Shown here: positions 49,048 to 58,669 of the stretch, piece by piece | Position numbering within the stretch: the first letter of the stretch is position 1 | How the letters are laid out: every line of letters starts with the position of its first letter | From: Prochlorococcus sp. AG-402-I21 | GTDB lineage: Bacteria > Cyanobacteriota > Cyanobacteriia > PCC-6307 > Cyanobiaceae | Length of the DNA stretch: 64,000 nucleotides | Direction: 5' to 3' | Assembly: GCA_003216955.1 (NCBI GenBank) | Contig: QCHZ01000007.1 | Location: forward strand, 30,513-94,512 | The notes under the pieces: generated by a model | Database searches by the model: none | Seen by the model: only the letters and a program-made list of their open reading frames with translations | What the model was told of the DNA's origin: nothing | Position numbers and translations under genes: made by a program

Positions 49048-49061
49048 AGTACATTTGAACT
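49048..49061 (-). promoter_or_regulatory. SOS (LexA) box before umuD
   Basis: On the minus strand AGTTCAAATGTACT fits the cyanobacterial LexA pattern (RGTAC-N4-GTWCB style) with one mismatch in the left half. It lies 26-39 bases upstream of the umuD start, overlapping where the promoter should be. Confidence 0.65.
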
Positions 49062-49082
49062 ATAAGTGTCGCTTTTTGTCTG

Positions 49083-49520
49083 TTATTCCTTGTGGTAGGG
49101 GCCTCTTTGGGTGATTGTTTTTGCGCGGTAGAGCTGTTCTATTAGTAATAGGCGGGCAATTTCATGCGGAAAAGTTAGAGGTGAAAGACTTAATTGCCAA
49201 GAGGCTAAATTGTTAAGCGAAGAGGTAAGACCTGAAGCACCTCCAATAACAAAAGTAATATTTTGATTGTGAGAAGTTAGAAGTTTTGTTGCTAGTTGTT
49301 TTGATGTAAATGATTGACCATTTTCGTTAAGAGTTACGAGAAATTCATTTTTGCTGATAATTTCTTTGATCGTATGTTCTTCTTTTGCTTGTGTGCTGTC
49401 TTTAATTTCTTTAACTTCTAAACCAGGTAATCTCTTTAGATACATTTCTATACCCTCTTGAATCCACTTTTTTTTAATTTTTCCTATAGCAATGATTTTA
49501 TAGTGTGAAATATTAAGCAT
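49083..49520 (-). CDS. rlmH: 23S rRNA pseudouridine-1915 N3-methyltransferase
   Basis: The protein is a SPOUT methyltransferase of the RlmH (YbeA) type. It contains YKIIAIGKIKKKWIQEGIE at the start, FVIGGASGLTSSLNN near residue 93, and the conserved C-terminus LLIEQLYRAKTITQRGPYHKE (last 21 residues). I chose the ATG at 49520, just before the first strand; an ATG eight codons earlier (49544) lies inside the preceding gene. It methylates pseudouridine in helix 69 of 23S rRNA. Confidence 0.94.
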   Translation of the reverse strand: MLNISHYKIIAIGKIKKKWIQEGIEMYLKRLPGLEVKEIKDSTQAKEEHTIKEIISKNEFLVTLNENGQSFTSKQLATKLLTSHNQNITFVIGGASGLTSSLNNLASWQLSLSPLTFPHEIARLLLIEQLYRAKTITQRGPYHKE

Positions 49521-49530
49521 AAAGATATTT

Positions 49531-49896
49531 CTAATCGATATCATCTTCGAGTAGAAATTGTTGAAATTGTGTATATAGGTTTAGGGCGTCTTCAGCTGAA
49601 ATATCTTTAGAATTTTCTTTAATCTGTGAATCTGAATTGGAAGAAATTTTTACATTATTTGATTCAAGTTTTTTTAGTCTTTCTAATAAATGAGGCGGTA
49701 CGTTTCCATCTGGACTTATTTCCATCAACTCTCGAAAAAGTTGTTCAGGGTTGGTTTCGGTCTCAACAGGGTGTAATTTTTGATTTTTTGTTTCTTTAAG
49801 ATTTTTTAATTCATTTGATTGAGGTTTTGATATCTCTTTGGGAAGTTTACGTCCTAGCTCTTTTAGACGCTCAAGGCTATGGCTATCAAAAGTCAT
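49531..49896 (-). CDS. Hypothetical protein upstream of rlmH
   Basis: The 121-residue protein starts MTFDSHSLERLKELGRKLP and repeats a similar element later, PPHLLERLKKLE near residue 68. The rest is charged and probably disordered, with QFQQFLLEDDID at the end. It lies directly ahead of rlmH, 10 bases to the preferred rlmH start. No domain is recognised. Confidence 0.6.
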   Translation of the reverse strand: MTFDSHSLERLKELGRKLPKEISKPQSNELKNLKETKNQKLHPVETETNPEQLFRELMEISPDGNVPPHLLERLKKLESNNVKISSNSDSQIKENSKDISAEDALNLYTQFQQFLLEDDID

Positions 49897-49991
49897 TTTT
49901 AAAATGTATATTGATTGAAGATCTTCTTGTGAGTATATTTTAAATAATTTATTTTTATTTGAGTGAAATATGTGATCGTTTCTAATGTGGT

Positions 49992-50882
49992 ATGGAGTTT
50001 ATGCGTATGGGTGGTGATAACACTTTGAATGATTTTAGGCACATCCCAAGAAAACGCTTTGGACAACATTGGCTGAAAGATCAGGGTGTTTTGGATCGAA
50101 TAGTCAAGGCGGCCGAATTGAATCCTGAAGATTGCGTATTAGAAGTTGGTCCAGGTAAAGGTGCTTTAACAGAAAAATTAATTGAATCCCAAGCAAGATT
50201 TATCCAGGCAATTGAGCTAGATAGAGATTTAGTCATTGGTTTGAAAAAGCGTTTTAGTCATCAAAATAAATTTAGTTTGAGAGAGGGAGATATTTTATCT
50301 GCCCCACTGGATGCTGAGAATGGGCTCACTATCAACAAAGTTGTAGCTAATATTCCATATAACATCACCGGTCCACTATTAAAAAGATTGATTGGTGAAT
50401 TAAGAAAAGCGCCTGAAAATAGTTTTGAAACTTTAGTTTTACTTATGCAAAAAGAAGTAGCACAAAGACTTTTAGCTAGACCTGGGAATAGCAATTTTAG
50501 TGCTTTAAGTGTACGGATACAGCTTTTAGCTAAATGTCAGGACGTATGTGATGTGCCTTCTAAATGTTTTCAACCAGCACCGAAGGTGGATTCTAAAGTA
50601 GTCATGATTAAGCCCTTTGCATCTATTGATCCAGATTTTTATGAGGTAGGGAATTTATTAGAGAAACTTTTGAAACATGCTTTTGCTGGTAGAAGAAAAA
50701 AATTACGAAACACGATTGGAAGTTTTGTTACTTCCAACGATCAAATAAAGGAATTTTTCGCCTACAGAGGTATTAGTCTTGATCAAAGACCACAGGAAAT
50801 TTCACCTTCCAATTGGTTCGGCTTGGCAAAAGCTTTAAAAGAAACTTGTGTTATTGAAAATGCGACCTTCCAAAGCAAATGA
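49992..50882 (+). CDS. rsmA: 16S rRNA dimethyladenosine transferase
   Basis: The 296-residue protein (also called KsgA) dimethylates A1518 and A1519 of 16S rRNA. Motifs are RKRFGQHWLKDQGVLDRI, the SAM-binding VLEVGPGKGALTEKL near residue 52, and NIPYNITGPLLKRLIG near 121. The start is uncertain among close ATGs (49992, 50001, 50007) because the first ~17 residues are not conserved. The end overlaps ispE. Confidence 0.95.
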   Translation: MEFMRMGGDNTLNDFRHIPRKRFGQHWLKDQGVLDRIVKAAELNPEDCVLEVGPGKGALTEKLIESQARFIQAIELDRDLVIGLKKRFSHQNKFSLREGDILSAPLDAENGLTINKVVANIPYNITGPLLKRLIGELRKAPENSFETLVLLMQKEVAQRLLARPGNSNFSALSVRIQLLAKCQDVCDVPSKCFQPAPKVDSKVVMIKPFASIDPDFYEVGNLLEKLLKHAFAGRRKKLRNTIGSFVTSNDQIKEFFAYRGISLDQRPQEISPSNWFGLAKALKETCVIENATFQSK

Positions 50883-51822
50883 AGATTTTCTTATCGCAAA
50901 TGCACATGCAAAAATTAATCTACATTTAGAGGTTTTAGGTATTAGGAGCGATGGCTTTCATGAATTAGCAATGGTCATGCAAAGTATTAATTTAAGTGAT
51001 CAATTGAAGATGATAAAAAGAGAAGATAACACTATTAATCTAAAATCTAATAATAAGGAAATTAGTAATGGTGACGATAATCTAATAATAAAAGCTGCAA
51101 AGCTGTTGAGAAATAAAGTAGAAAATCAAGAATTAGGTGTTGATATAGAACTTGAGAAAAACATTCCTATTGGAGCAGGATTGGCAGGGGGATCTACAGA
51201 TGCAGCTGCAACATTGGTTGGATTAAATAAACTATGGAAATTAAATCTTAAGTCTGAGGAATTAGAGGACTTATCAAAAGAGATAGGCTCAGATATTCCA
51301 TTTTGCATATCAGGAGGTAGGCAAATATGTTTTGGCAGAGGTGAAATTTTAGAGAAATTAAAATATGATCAGTTTCAGTTGGGTCTTATTTTAGTTAAAG
51401 ATCCTTCAATTCAAGTTTCTACACCAGTTGCATATAAATCATATAAAGAACACTATGGCGATAGCTATCTTGTAGATGATAGGGATTTTGAAATCAAGAG
51501 AAACATCATCAGATCTAATGACTGGTCGGATCAGTCGCTTTTAGATAATCGGCAAGAAATACAAAATGATTTACAAAAAATCGTTCGCCCTATGACACCA
51601 GAAGTTGAAAAGTCTTTAAATATATTGTCTCGTTTACCACATTCACGCCTCGTTTCGATGAGTGGTTCTGGTCCAAGTTGTTTTGCATTGTTTGAAAATT
51701 ATAACCAAGCAAATAAAGTACTAAAAGAACATGTTAATGAATTTGAAAGAGCTGGTTTATCAGCTTGGGCATGCTCAATGAAGTCTAATGGAGTTCAATT
51801 AAGAAATGAATTCACCTGGTAA
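50860..51822 (+). CDS. ispE: 4-diphosphocytidyl-2-C-methyl-D-erythritol kinase
   Basis: The enzyme (320 residues from ATG 50860) is a GHMP kinase of the MEP isoprenoid pathway. The motif ANAHAKINLHLEVLGIR is near residue 14, the ATP loop IPIGAGLAGGSTDAAATL near 104, and MSGSGPSCFAL near 268. A GTG four codons earlier is also possible. It overlaps rsmA by 23 bases and the DUF3082 gene by 17. Confidence 0.94.
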   Translation: MRPSKANEDFLIANAHAKINLHLEVLGIRSDGFHELAMVMQSINLSDQLKMIKREDNTINLKSNNKEISNGDDNLIIKAAKLLRNKVENQELGVDIELEKNIPIGAGLAGGSTDAAATLVGLNKLWKLNLKSEELEDLSKEIGSDIPFCISGGRQICFGRGEILEKLKYDQFQLGLILVKDPSIQVSTPVAYKSYKEHYGDSYLVDDRDFEIKRNIIRSNDWSDQSLLDNRQEIQNDLQKIVRPMTPEVEKSLNILSRLPHSRLVSMSGSGPSCFALFENYNQANKVLKEHVNEFERAGLSAWACSMKSNGVQLRNEFTW

Positions 51823-52168
51823 TGGGTTTAAAAATGAATCTGATGAATTAGCTAATTCATCAGCAAGTCCCATAGTTAATGCTAGTTCTGAACCAAAGAA
51901 AGGCCCCTTAAGCTTTCTCTCAGGTTCCATTACTAGTTTATCTTTTAGCTTGTTAAGCCTTTTTATTAGTAAAAAAATAGTTTTATATTTTTCTATTCAT
52001 ACTCCGAATTATTCTTCACCTATAGCCCAGAGTATTGCTTCCGGTTTTAAAACACTAATTATTGGAATTAGTTTTCTTGCAACTTTTACGTTTGGGTTTA
52101 TTGGACTTGGTTTGTTTTTAGTATTTATTCGAAGTTTGATTGAAGGCAACAAGGACAAAACTGACTAG
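51806..52168 (+). CDS. DUF3082 membrane protein
   Basis: The 120-residue protein has a polar N-terminus of about 35 residues and two hydrophobic segments around residues 46-65 and 85-108. PLSFLSGSITSLSFSLLSL and FIGLGLFLVFIRSLIEG fit DUF3082, a family found mainly in cyanobacteria and chloroplast-bearing organisms. Function is unknown. The start overlaps the end of ispE. Confidence 0.78.
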   Translation: MNSPGNGFKNESDELANSSASPIVNASSEPKKGPLSFLSGSITSLSFSLLSLFISKKIVLYFSIHTPNYSSPIAQSIASGFKTLIIGISFLATFTFGFIGLGLFLVFIRSLIEGNKDKTD

Positions 52169-52204
52169 AATTTAACTATTAAATTGTCATATTTAGATCT
52201 TTCT

Positions 52205-52300
52205 ATGACTCTTCATGATTTAGGACTTCTCGTTTTATTACTCTCTCCTGGAATGTTACTTTCCATCTTGCTGTTATCGACTTTTGCAGCAGGTGGGTAA
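52205..52300 (+). CDS. 31-residue membrane peptide
   Basis: An ATG at 52205 opens MTLHDLGLLVLLLSPGMLLS, ILLLSTFAAGG, a single hydrophobic helix with almost no polar tail. Size and pattern match one-helix thylakoid peptides, but it is not one I recognise. It lies between the DUF3082 gene and pdhB. The call is moderate because of its shortness. Confidence 0.5.
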   Translation: MTLHDLGLLVLLLSPGMLLSILLLSTFAAGG

Positions 52301-52362
52301 TTAGGCACTGTTTGAGATAGTTTGGAATAACAAACCGGTAATCCGGACGATCTGTTAATTCT

Positions 52363-53352
52363 GTGAAAGGGACTCTTTTATTTAATGCTCTTCGTGAAGC
52401 AATTGATGAAGAAATGGACAGAGATCCTTTGGTCTGCGTAATGGGTGAGGACGTTGGACAATATGGCGGCTCTTATAAAGTTACAAAAGATTTGTATGAA
52501 AAATATGGAGAGTTCAGAGTCTTAGATACACCAATTGCTGAAAATAGTTTTACTGGTATGGCTGTTGGTGCTGCAATGACAGGTTTAAGACCAATCGTGG
52601 AAGGGATGAATATGGGGTTTTTGTTACTTGCGTTTAATCAAATATCCAACAATATGGGAATGCTTAGATACACGAGCGGCGGAAATTTTACGATTCCAAC
52701 AGTTGTTAGAGGACCTGGTGGCGTTGGAAGGCAATTAGGCGCTGAACACAGTCAAAGACTTGAAGCATATTTTCATGCAGTTCCTGGTATCAAAATTGTG
52801 GCTTGCAGTACTCCCACGAATGCTAAAGGTCTAATGAAAGCTGCTATTAGAGACAATAATCCTGTTCTTTTCTTTGAACATGTTCTTCTATATAACCTCA
52901 CAGAAGAGCTGCCTAAGGGTGATTATGTCTGTGCCTTAGATCAAGCCGATCTTGTAAAGCAGGGAAATGATATTACGATTTTGACTTATTCGAGAATGCG
53001 TCATCACTGTTTGAAAGCAGTTGAGCTTCTTGAAGGGAAAGGAATTGATGTTGAATTGATTGATTTAATCAGTCTTAAGCCTTTTGATATGGAAACCATA
53101 TCTAAATCTATAAGAAAAACTCATAGAGTAATTATTGTTGAAGAATGTATGAAAACAGGCGGTATTGCGGCTGAGTTAATGTCTTTGATTACTGAGAATT
53201 GCTTCGATGATTTAGATTCTCCTCCTGTTCGTCTAAGCAGTCAGGATATTCCGACTCCTTACAATGGAAACTTAGAAAACTTAACTATTATTCAACCTCA
53301 TCAGATAGTAGATGCTGCTGAAAAAATTATTAATAATGGTGGAGTAGATTAG
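52363..53352 (+). CDS. pdhB: Pyruvate dehydrogenase E1 component, beta subunit
   Basis: The 329-residue protein provides part of the thiamine-diphosphate site of the complex that makes acetyl-CoA. The start is GTG ([19 protein letters not shown]). [18 protein letters not shown] and the [17 protein letters not shown] stretch are family signatures; the C-terminal transketolase domain is [15 protein letters not shown]. PdhA is elsewhere. secD follows after 2 bases. Confidence 0.95.
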   Translation: MKGTLLFNALREAIDEEMDRDPLVCVMGEDVGQYGGSYKVTKDLYEKYGEFRVLDTPIAENSFTGMAVGAAMTGLRPIVEGMNMGFLLLAFNQISNNMGMLRYTSGGNFTIPTVVRGPGGVGRQLGAEHSQRLEAYFHAVPGIKIVACSTPTNAKGLMKAAIRDNNPVLFFEHVLLYNLTEELPKGDYVCALDQADLVKQGNDITILTYSRMRHHCLKAVELLEGKGIDVELIDLISLKPFDMETISKSIRKTHRVIIVEECMKTGGIAAELMSLITENCFDDLDSPPVRLSSQDIPTPYNGNLENLTIIQPHQIVDAAEKIINNGGVD

Positions 53353-53354
53353 TA

Positions 53355-54845
53355 ATGGGTAGAAAGAACTATTGGTTTTTTGTAGTCATCATTTTTGCAG
53401 TATTAAGTATTTTTATATGCACCAATATACCTTTCCAATTAGGATTGGATCTACGCGGAGGTAGTCAACTTACTCTAGAGGTTCAGCCTACTCAGGAAAT
53501 CACAAAAATCACGCCCAATGAAATAGAAGGAGTTAAAGCTGTACTTGATAAGAGGGTAAACGGATTAGGAGTTTCAGATTCGCAACTTCAAACGGTAGGA
53601 ACAAATCAATTGTTATTAGAACTTCCAGGGGAGCAAGATCCCTCTGGGGCAGCGAAAGTATTAGGGGAAACTGCTCTATTAGAATTCAGAATTCAGAGAA
53701 ATGGTACAGCGGCGCAATTAAGAGATTTACAAACTCAACGAAATAGAGTAGAGGCTATTATTAAATTATTAGAAGAGAATAATAATTCAGCTCAATTAAT
53801 AAAGGAGATCAATATTAATAATGAAATTAATCAATTATTCGAAAAATATAATATTCAATCCGACCAGATTTTAGATGTCGATCAATTCAATCTTTTAAGG
53901 AATAAAATTAGTACTGACATTGCAGGTCTGTTTGATCAAACATCATTAACTGGACAATATTTGACAAATGCAGGCAGACGACAAGATCAAAATACTAATA
54001 ATTGGGAAGTTACTTTAAGCTTCAATAATGAGGGAGGTGAATTATTTGCAGACCTTACAAAATCCATCGCTGGTACCCCTCGATTACTTGGAATCGTTAT
54101 TGATGGTATTTCATATAGCGAAGCAAGTGTTGGTAAGCAATTTGAAACTGCCGGTATTACTGGTGGTGCCGCGACAATAAGCGGCAATTTTACTGCTGAT
54201 GATGCTAGAAATTTAGAAGTTCAATTAAGGGGAGGAGCTTTGCCTCTACCTATTGATATTATTCAAATAAGAACAATAGGACCTTCTCTAGGGATCCAAA
54301 ATATTCGTCTCAGTCTTTTTGCTGCTCTCACAGGCTTGCTTTTTGTAGGTATTTTTATGATCTTTATCTATAAACTAGCTGGATTTGTTGCCGTCTTGGC
54401 ATTGTCTTTTTACTCGCTTTTCACCCTCTCTATTTATGCACTACTCCCAGTGACTCTTACTCTTCCAGGTATAGCTGGGTTTATCTTAAGCATAGGAATG
54501 GCTGTTGACGCTAATGTTCTTATTTTTGAAAGATTAAAGGAAGAATTACGTAATGGAAATACCTTGATTCGTTCAATAGACGCAAGTTTTAAAAACGCTT
54601 TTTCATCAATAATTGATGGTCATTTAACTACTTTAATAAGCTGTATTACGTTATTTTATTTGGGAAGTGGATTTGTAAAAGGTTTCGCTGCAACCTTGGG
54701 TATTGGCGTTCTATTGAGTTTATTTACGGCCTTAACATGTACAAAAGCAATATTGAAGTTCCTAATGAGTTATCAAGGTCTTCGAAAAATTTCTAACTTT
54801 ATTAATCCTGATCAGATTAATTCACCATCTATCAACGTTCAATAA
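53355..54845 (+). CDS. secD: Protein translocase subunit SecD
   Basis: The 496-residue protein has one N-terminal span, then IPFQLGLDLRGGSQLTLEV, a periplasmic P1 region, and five further membrane spans with GFILSIGMAVDANVLIFERLKEEL. It helps complete protein export using the proton gradient, working with SecF. A cyanobacterial insertion rich in Asn is seen near residues 135-170. secF follows after 24 bases. Confidence 0.96.
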   Translation: MGRKNYWFFVVIIFAVLSIFICTNIPFQLGLDLRGGSQLTLEVQPTQEITKITPNEIEGVKAVLDKRVNGLGVSDSQLQTVGTNQLLLELPGEQDPSGAAKVLGETALLEFRIQRNGTAAQLRDLQTQRNRVEAIIKLLEENNNSAQLIKEININNEINQLFEKYNIQSDQILDVDQFNLLRNKISTDIAGLFDQTSLTGQYLTNAGRRQDQNTNNWEVTLSFNNEGGELFADLTKSIAGTPRLLGIVIDGISYSEASVGKQFETAGITGGAATISGNFTADDARNLEVQLRGGALPLPIDIIQIRTIGPSLGIQNIRLSLFAALTGLLFVGIFMIFIYKLAGFVAVLALSFYSLFTLSIYALLPVTLTLPGIAGFILSIGMAVDANVLIFERLKEELRNGNTLIRSIDASFKNAFSSIIDGHLTTLISCITLFYLGSGFVKGFAATLGIGVLLSLFTALTCTKAILKFLMSYQGLRKISNFINPDQINSPSINVQ

Positions 54846-54869
54846 CAACCAACTAAAATCAATTAAATT

Positions 54870-55835
54870 ATGAAATCTAATTTTAATATTCAACTCTATA
54901 AAAACAGAAAAAATGTCTGGTTTGTTTCATTCTCTTTATGTTTAATATCAATAATTGGAATGCTAATTTGCCTTAGGAGTACTTCTATTAAGGCCCCTTT
55001 AAACCTTGGTTTAGATTATACTGGAGGAACTCAAATAACTTTAGAGAGGAGTTGTTCTGATGAATGTATCACCCTAAATACAAGTGATATATCTAATAAA
55101 ATAATCGCTTTAAAAGAACAGGATAAAAATTTTAGTTCACTTAAATCTCCTAATTTAAAGCGATCACAAATACTATTACTTGACAATTCAAAATTAATAT
55201 CCATTAGGCTTCCATTTCTATCTGCAGCTCAATCTGAATCTGTAGTGCAAGAGGTTAATAAATCTTTTGGCCCATTTAATAATGAAAATACTTCAGTTGA
55301 AATTATTGGTCCAAGTCTTGGTAAGCAGTTACTTAAAAGTAGTTTAATTTCTCTTCTCTTTGCTTTTCTTGGAATAGCTTTGTATATTAATTTTAGATAT
55401 GATAGAAGATACTCATTTTTAGCCTTATTCGCTCTTTTGCATGACATACTTATAGTTTGTGGTGTATTTGCATGGTTGGGATATTTCTTTAATGTAGAGG
55501 TCGACTCCTTATTTGCTGTTTCTCTTTTGACTATTGCAGGCTATTCAGTAAATAATACTGTTGTTGTTTTCGACAGGATCAGAGAAAAAAGCTTAATAGA
55601 GAGTAAATTAAGTTTCAAGTATCAGATTGATAAAGCCGTTAGTGCAACTTTAACTAGGACGATATATACAAGTTTTACTACTCTGCTTCCATTGATTTGT
55701 ATATTGGTTTGGGGTGGATCATCCTTGTATTGGTTTGCGTTTGCTTTAGTTACTGGCGTTATTGCTGGTTCATGGTCAAGTATAGCTTTAGCCCCTTCAT
55801 TGTTATCTATAACAAGCCGAAAAGAGCTTGATTGA
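54870..55835 (+). CDS. secF: Protein translocase subunit SecF
   Basis: The 321-residue protein contains PLNLGLDYTGGTQITLE near residue 46 and a membrane domain of five further spans with GYSVNNTVVVFDRIREKS. All family elements are present. A small membrane gene follows after 6 bases. Confidence 0.95.
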   Translation: MKSNFNIQLYKNRKNVWFVSFSLCLISIIGMLICLRSTSIKAPLNLGLDYTGGTQITLERSCSDECITLNTSDISNKIIALKEQDKNFSSLKSPNLKRSQILLLDNSKLISIRLPFLSAAQSESVVQEVNKSFGPFNNENTSVEIIGPSLGKQLLKSSLISLLFAFLGIALYINFRYDRRYSFLALFALLHDILIVCGVFAWLGYFFNVEVDSLFAVSLLTIAGYSVNNTVVVFDRIREKSLIESKLSFKYQIDKAVSATLTRTIYTSFTTLLPLICILVWGGSSLYWFAFALVTGVIAGSWSSIALAPSLLSITSRKELD

Positions 55836-55841
55836 TTCTAT

Positions 55842-56063
55842 ATGGGCTACATTTCTATAAGAAGATTATTTATTTATATCAAATATAATTGGTTACAAAT
55901 TCTACTAATTATACTATCAATATATGATTTAAGAATTGATCTTAGAATTCTAGTTGATTTTTTCACTTTCTCTGCTTTATTTTATACTATTTCTGAACAT
56001 CCTTTAGCTATAACTATATTAATAACAAGTCCTTCTCTTTTTAATTCAATAAAAAACGTTTGA
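55842..56063 (+). CDS. Small membrane protein after secF
   Basis: The 73-residue protein starts MGYISIRRLFIYIKYNWLQI and has two hydrophobic stretches, around residues 16-27 and 40-66. It begins 6 bases after secF and is probably co-transcribed with the SecDF genes. No family is recognised. A link with export is guilt by position only. Confidence 0.55.
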   Translation: MGYISIRRLFIYIKYNWLQILLIILSIYDLRIDLRILVDFFTFSALFYTISEHPLAITILITSPSLFNSIKNV

Positions 56064-56142
56064 TTAAAAAATAATAATGAAATGATTTGATTTTAGATGA
56101 TTTTAAATACTTTAGGTAGTATAAAACAAATTCTTTGTTGTA

Positions 56143-56340
56143 TTATTTTTTTGATTTCCTAGATGTTTTTGGTTCAATTACTACCAATAGCTCCTCCATT
56201 TGATTCATTAATTTCTTGACTTCGGTAGGCTCTGGGAGAGATAGCTCTTCAGTTACGCCTAAATGCATTTTTCTTAGTTCAGCTCGTAAAATCTTTAGAG
56301 AGGCTTTTACTTCTTCTTTTTTTTCCTTAGCGGTTGCCAT
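56143..56340 (-). CDS. Small charged helical protein
   Basis: The 65-residue protein MATAKEKKEEVKASLKILRA is mostly helical with a SLPEPTEV turn and a long final helix ending VIEPKTSRKSKK. It is strongly charged and soluble. It looks like a small conserved picocyanobacterial protein of unknown role. It is transcribed alone. Confidence 0.6.
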   Translation of the reverse strand: MATAKEKKEEVKASLKILRAELRKMHLGVTEELSLPEPTEVKKLMNQMEELLVVIEPKTSRKSKK

Positions 56341-56484
56341 CTTTTATAAGTCTTTAAATATATTATACATGATGTTATTAATTCACACTCTATTAGATTC
56401 CCAAATCAAATTAATAAGGATATAATTTTATTTAACGTATAGTTCATGAAATTTGAACTTTTGCATCTCTAATCATATTTCAAT

Positions 56485-58134
56485 ATGCAGATTCTTCCAT
56501 CTAATGTTATTTACTATAAGAAGATTAAAGAAAGTGCTATAAACTTTTTATCAAATAATAAGAGTATTATCGTAATTTCGATCATTGTTCTTTTTTATAT
56601 TTCCCTTTACTTCGTTATCGATTTATCCTCCCAAAGTCTTGTAGCTCATGATGAGGGGCTTTACGCAAGAAGAGCACGTTTGATTGAGAACTCTGAAAAT
56701 TGGTTGTCTCCACCATTCTCATCTCCGCACCATAAAACATTGGGAAGCTACTGGTTCATTGCATTATCTAAAAGTTTATTTGGAAACAGTGAACTAGCTC
56801 TAAGGCTTCCTAGTATCCTTTCTTCTTTCCTATGCTTAATTAGCTCGTACTTAATAGCATTAAAAATTACAAATAAAAAGGCTGCATTGATTTCAGTATT
56901 TTCACTTTCATCAATGCCCTTGTGGATCCAATATTCAAGATACGCAAGTCCAGATATTCCATTTGTAACGTGCATCCTTTTATCTATTTTGTTTTTCCTT
57001 TACTTTCTAGATTCGTCAATACCCTTTAGACAAAATTCTTATTTATTATTTTCTGGTCTTTTTATATCTACTTCTTTTTTTATTAGAAGTTATATGGCCT
57101 TTGTTCCTCTTATAGGACTCTCACCATTTATTTTTTCTAATTTATATAGAAAGAAACATACTTTTAAAGTTTTCTTTTGTACTGGAATATTTTTTGGATT
57201 TATACCTACTGGACTTAATCTTTATTTTTCATTTCAAAAGTTTGGAATAAGAGGATTTACAGCCCTTTTTGATTTTGCAAGGAAACAAGCAATAGGAGAC
57301 TTTGGCTTTAATAAATTACTACTTATTCCCATAAATTTTCTATACTTAACTTTTCCAATTGGAATCGTATTCGCTATTCTTTTTGTTTTTACCAGATCTG
57401 ATAATAACCCCAGATATCCATTACTAGTGTATTTTTATCCTCTTTCATCTTTAGTTATCTTAGTATGTATGTCTACGTCTTACCCTCATTATTATCTTTT
57501 TCTTTTATCTCCTTTATCCATTCTATTTAGTATTTACTTAACTTCAAATTCATTTAGATTCTCTTTTTCTAACTTTAGCATTAAGTTTTGCCTATTCATA
57601 ATACTTACATCCATATTATCAATTATATTATTTTTCATTATTCATTATATAGACATAGAAAGCGAATTTTCTTATAGTAATACTTTATTTGTATATGTTC
57701 TTTTTTCATTTTTATTGCTTTCTTATATTGTGTCAATTATATTTTTGTTAGATATTAAGCCTCTACGTTTTAATATAAAAAATTTCTTTTATTCTATTTC
57801 TATACCACAATATATCTGTATATCTTTATTATATAATATTGGTGTATTAGGTAATCCTAATTATAATACAAAATTATTTTTAAAAGAGGAAGATGTTTCG
57901 CAAATTATTAATACTAACACTATTTATTTACTAAGAGTGGATAGTAAAATTGAGACTTTATTATTATATTATTTGCCATCCTCTAAAATTATTGATGATT
58001 TTGATCAAATTAGTAATTTTAAGTATGTAATTACTTCTAATAGTTACTTATTAGATACATTGGACTTTAAAAAAACGTTTTCATCTATTAAAAAATTTGA
58101 AAATCATATATTACTAATTAACAATGATAAATAA
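56485..58134 (+). CDS. GT39/ArnT-like membrane glycosyltransferase
   Basis: The 549-residue protein has about 12 hydrophobic segments. After the first span comes SLVAHDEGLYARRARLIE with the DE motif found in ArnT/PMT-type transferases, and the HKTLGSYWFIALSKSLFGN stretch matches the family. Such enzymes move sugars from polyprenyl phosphate to lipid A or proteins at the outer face of the membrane. The acceptor is unknown. The C-terminal half is very A/T-biased. Confidence 0.82.
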   Translation: MQILPSNVIYYKKIKESAINFLSNNKSIIVISIIVLFYISLYFVIDLSSQSLVAHDEGLYARRARLIENSENWLSPPFSSPHHKTLGSYWFIALSKSLFGNSELALRLPSILSSFLCLISSYLIALKITNKKAALISVFSLSSMPLWIQYSRYASPDIPFVTCILLSILFFLYFLDSSIPFRQNSYLLFSGLFISTSFFIRSYMAFVPLIGLSPFIFSNLYRKKHTFKVFFCTGIFFGFIPTGLNLYFSFQKFGIRGFTALFDFARKQAIGDFGFNKLLLIPINFLYLTFPIGIVFAILFVFTRSDNNPRYPLLVYFYPLSSLVILVCMSTSYPHYYLFLLSPLSILFSIYLTSNSFRFSFSNFSIKFCLFIILTSILSIILFFIIHYIDIESEFSYSNTLFVYVLFSFLLLSYIVSIIFLLDIKPLRFNIKNFFYSISIPQYICISLLYNIGVLGNPNYNTKLFLKEEDVSQIINTNTIYLLRVDSKIETLLLYYLPSSKIIDDFDQISNFKYVITSNSYLLDTLDFKKTFSSIKKFENHILLINNDK

Positions 58135-58172
58135 TTTTATGCTATTGTTAGCAAATTAATTTAATAGTAAAA

Positions 58173-58313
58173 ATGAATAAGATACTTAAAAACTTCTACA
58201 AGAATTTTTGGGTACCAGTTATGGGAAGGTTTATTTCTAAATTTATCCCTTTGATCGAAGGCAATCCCCCCAAAAACAATCCTACATATGATATTGATGG
58301 AGATAAAAAATAA
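58173..58313 (+). CDS. 46-residue basic protein
   Basis: An ATG at 58173 opens MNKILKNFYKNFWVPVMGRF, then ISKFIPLIEGNPPKNNPTYD and an acidic-basic end. It is amphipathic rather than a clear membrane span. It lies between the GT39 gene and a convergent small membrane gene. No family is recognised. Confidence 0.5.
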   Translation: MNKILKNFYKNFWVPVMGRFISKFIPLIEGNPPKNNPTYDIDGDKK

Positions 58314-58324
58314 GTAACAGTATA

Positions 58325-58669
58325 TTATTTAGGTAAGGAACCACCATGACAATATCCAACAGCTAGTGAATTTGTATCCATTTCATTTTGAGAATTATTT
58401 ATATTTTTTGATTTTAGATACTTAGTTGTTTTATCTATACATGAGGTGCTTGATGATGTATACCTTACAATAGGGTATATGTATAAGACTCCTGCAATTA
58501 TTATGATGGAGTAAACTATATATTTCTTATTTTCATCAATAAAGTTTATGGCTTGCTTTTTCTTTTTTAGATATTTAGAAAGCCATGAATCAGGTAATCC
58601 TATTTGAACAAACAAAAGTTCAACCCACCATGGTAGTTTTGTTTGATTGTTATCTGAATTACTTTTCAT
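58325..58669 (-). CDS. Small membrane protein with LPWWVELL motif
   Basis: The 114-residue protein has an N-terminal region LPWWVELLFVQIGLPDSWLS, then a hydrophobic span KYIVYSIIIIAGVLYIYPIV near residue 50 and a polar C-terminus with two cysteines (SCIDKTTKY, VGYCHGGSLP). The N-terminal motif looks like an in-plane amphipathic helix. Function is unknown. Confidence 0.6.
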   Translation of the reverse strand: MKSNSDNNQTKLPWWVELLFVQIGLPDSWLSKYLKKKKQAINFIDENKKYIVYSIIIIAGVLYIYPIVRYTSSSTSCIDKTTKYLKSKNINNSQNEMDTNSLAVGYCHGGSLPK

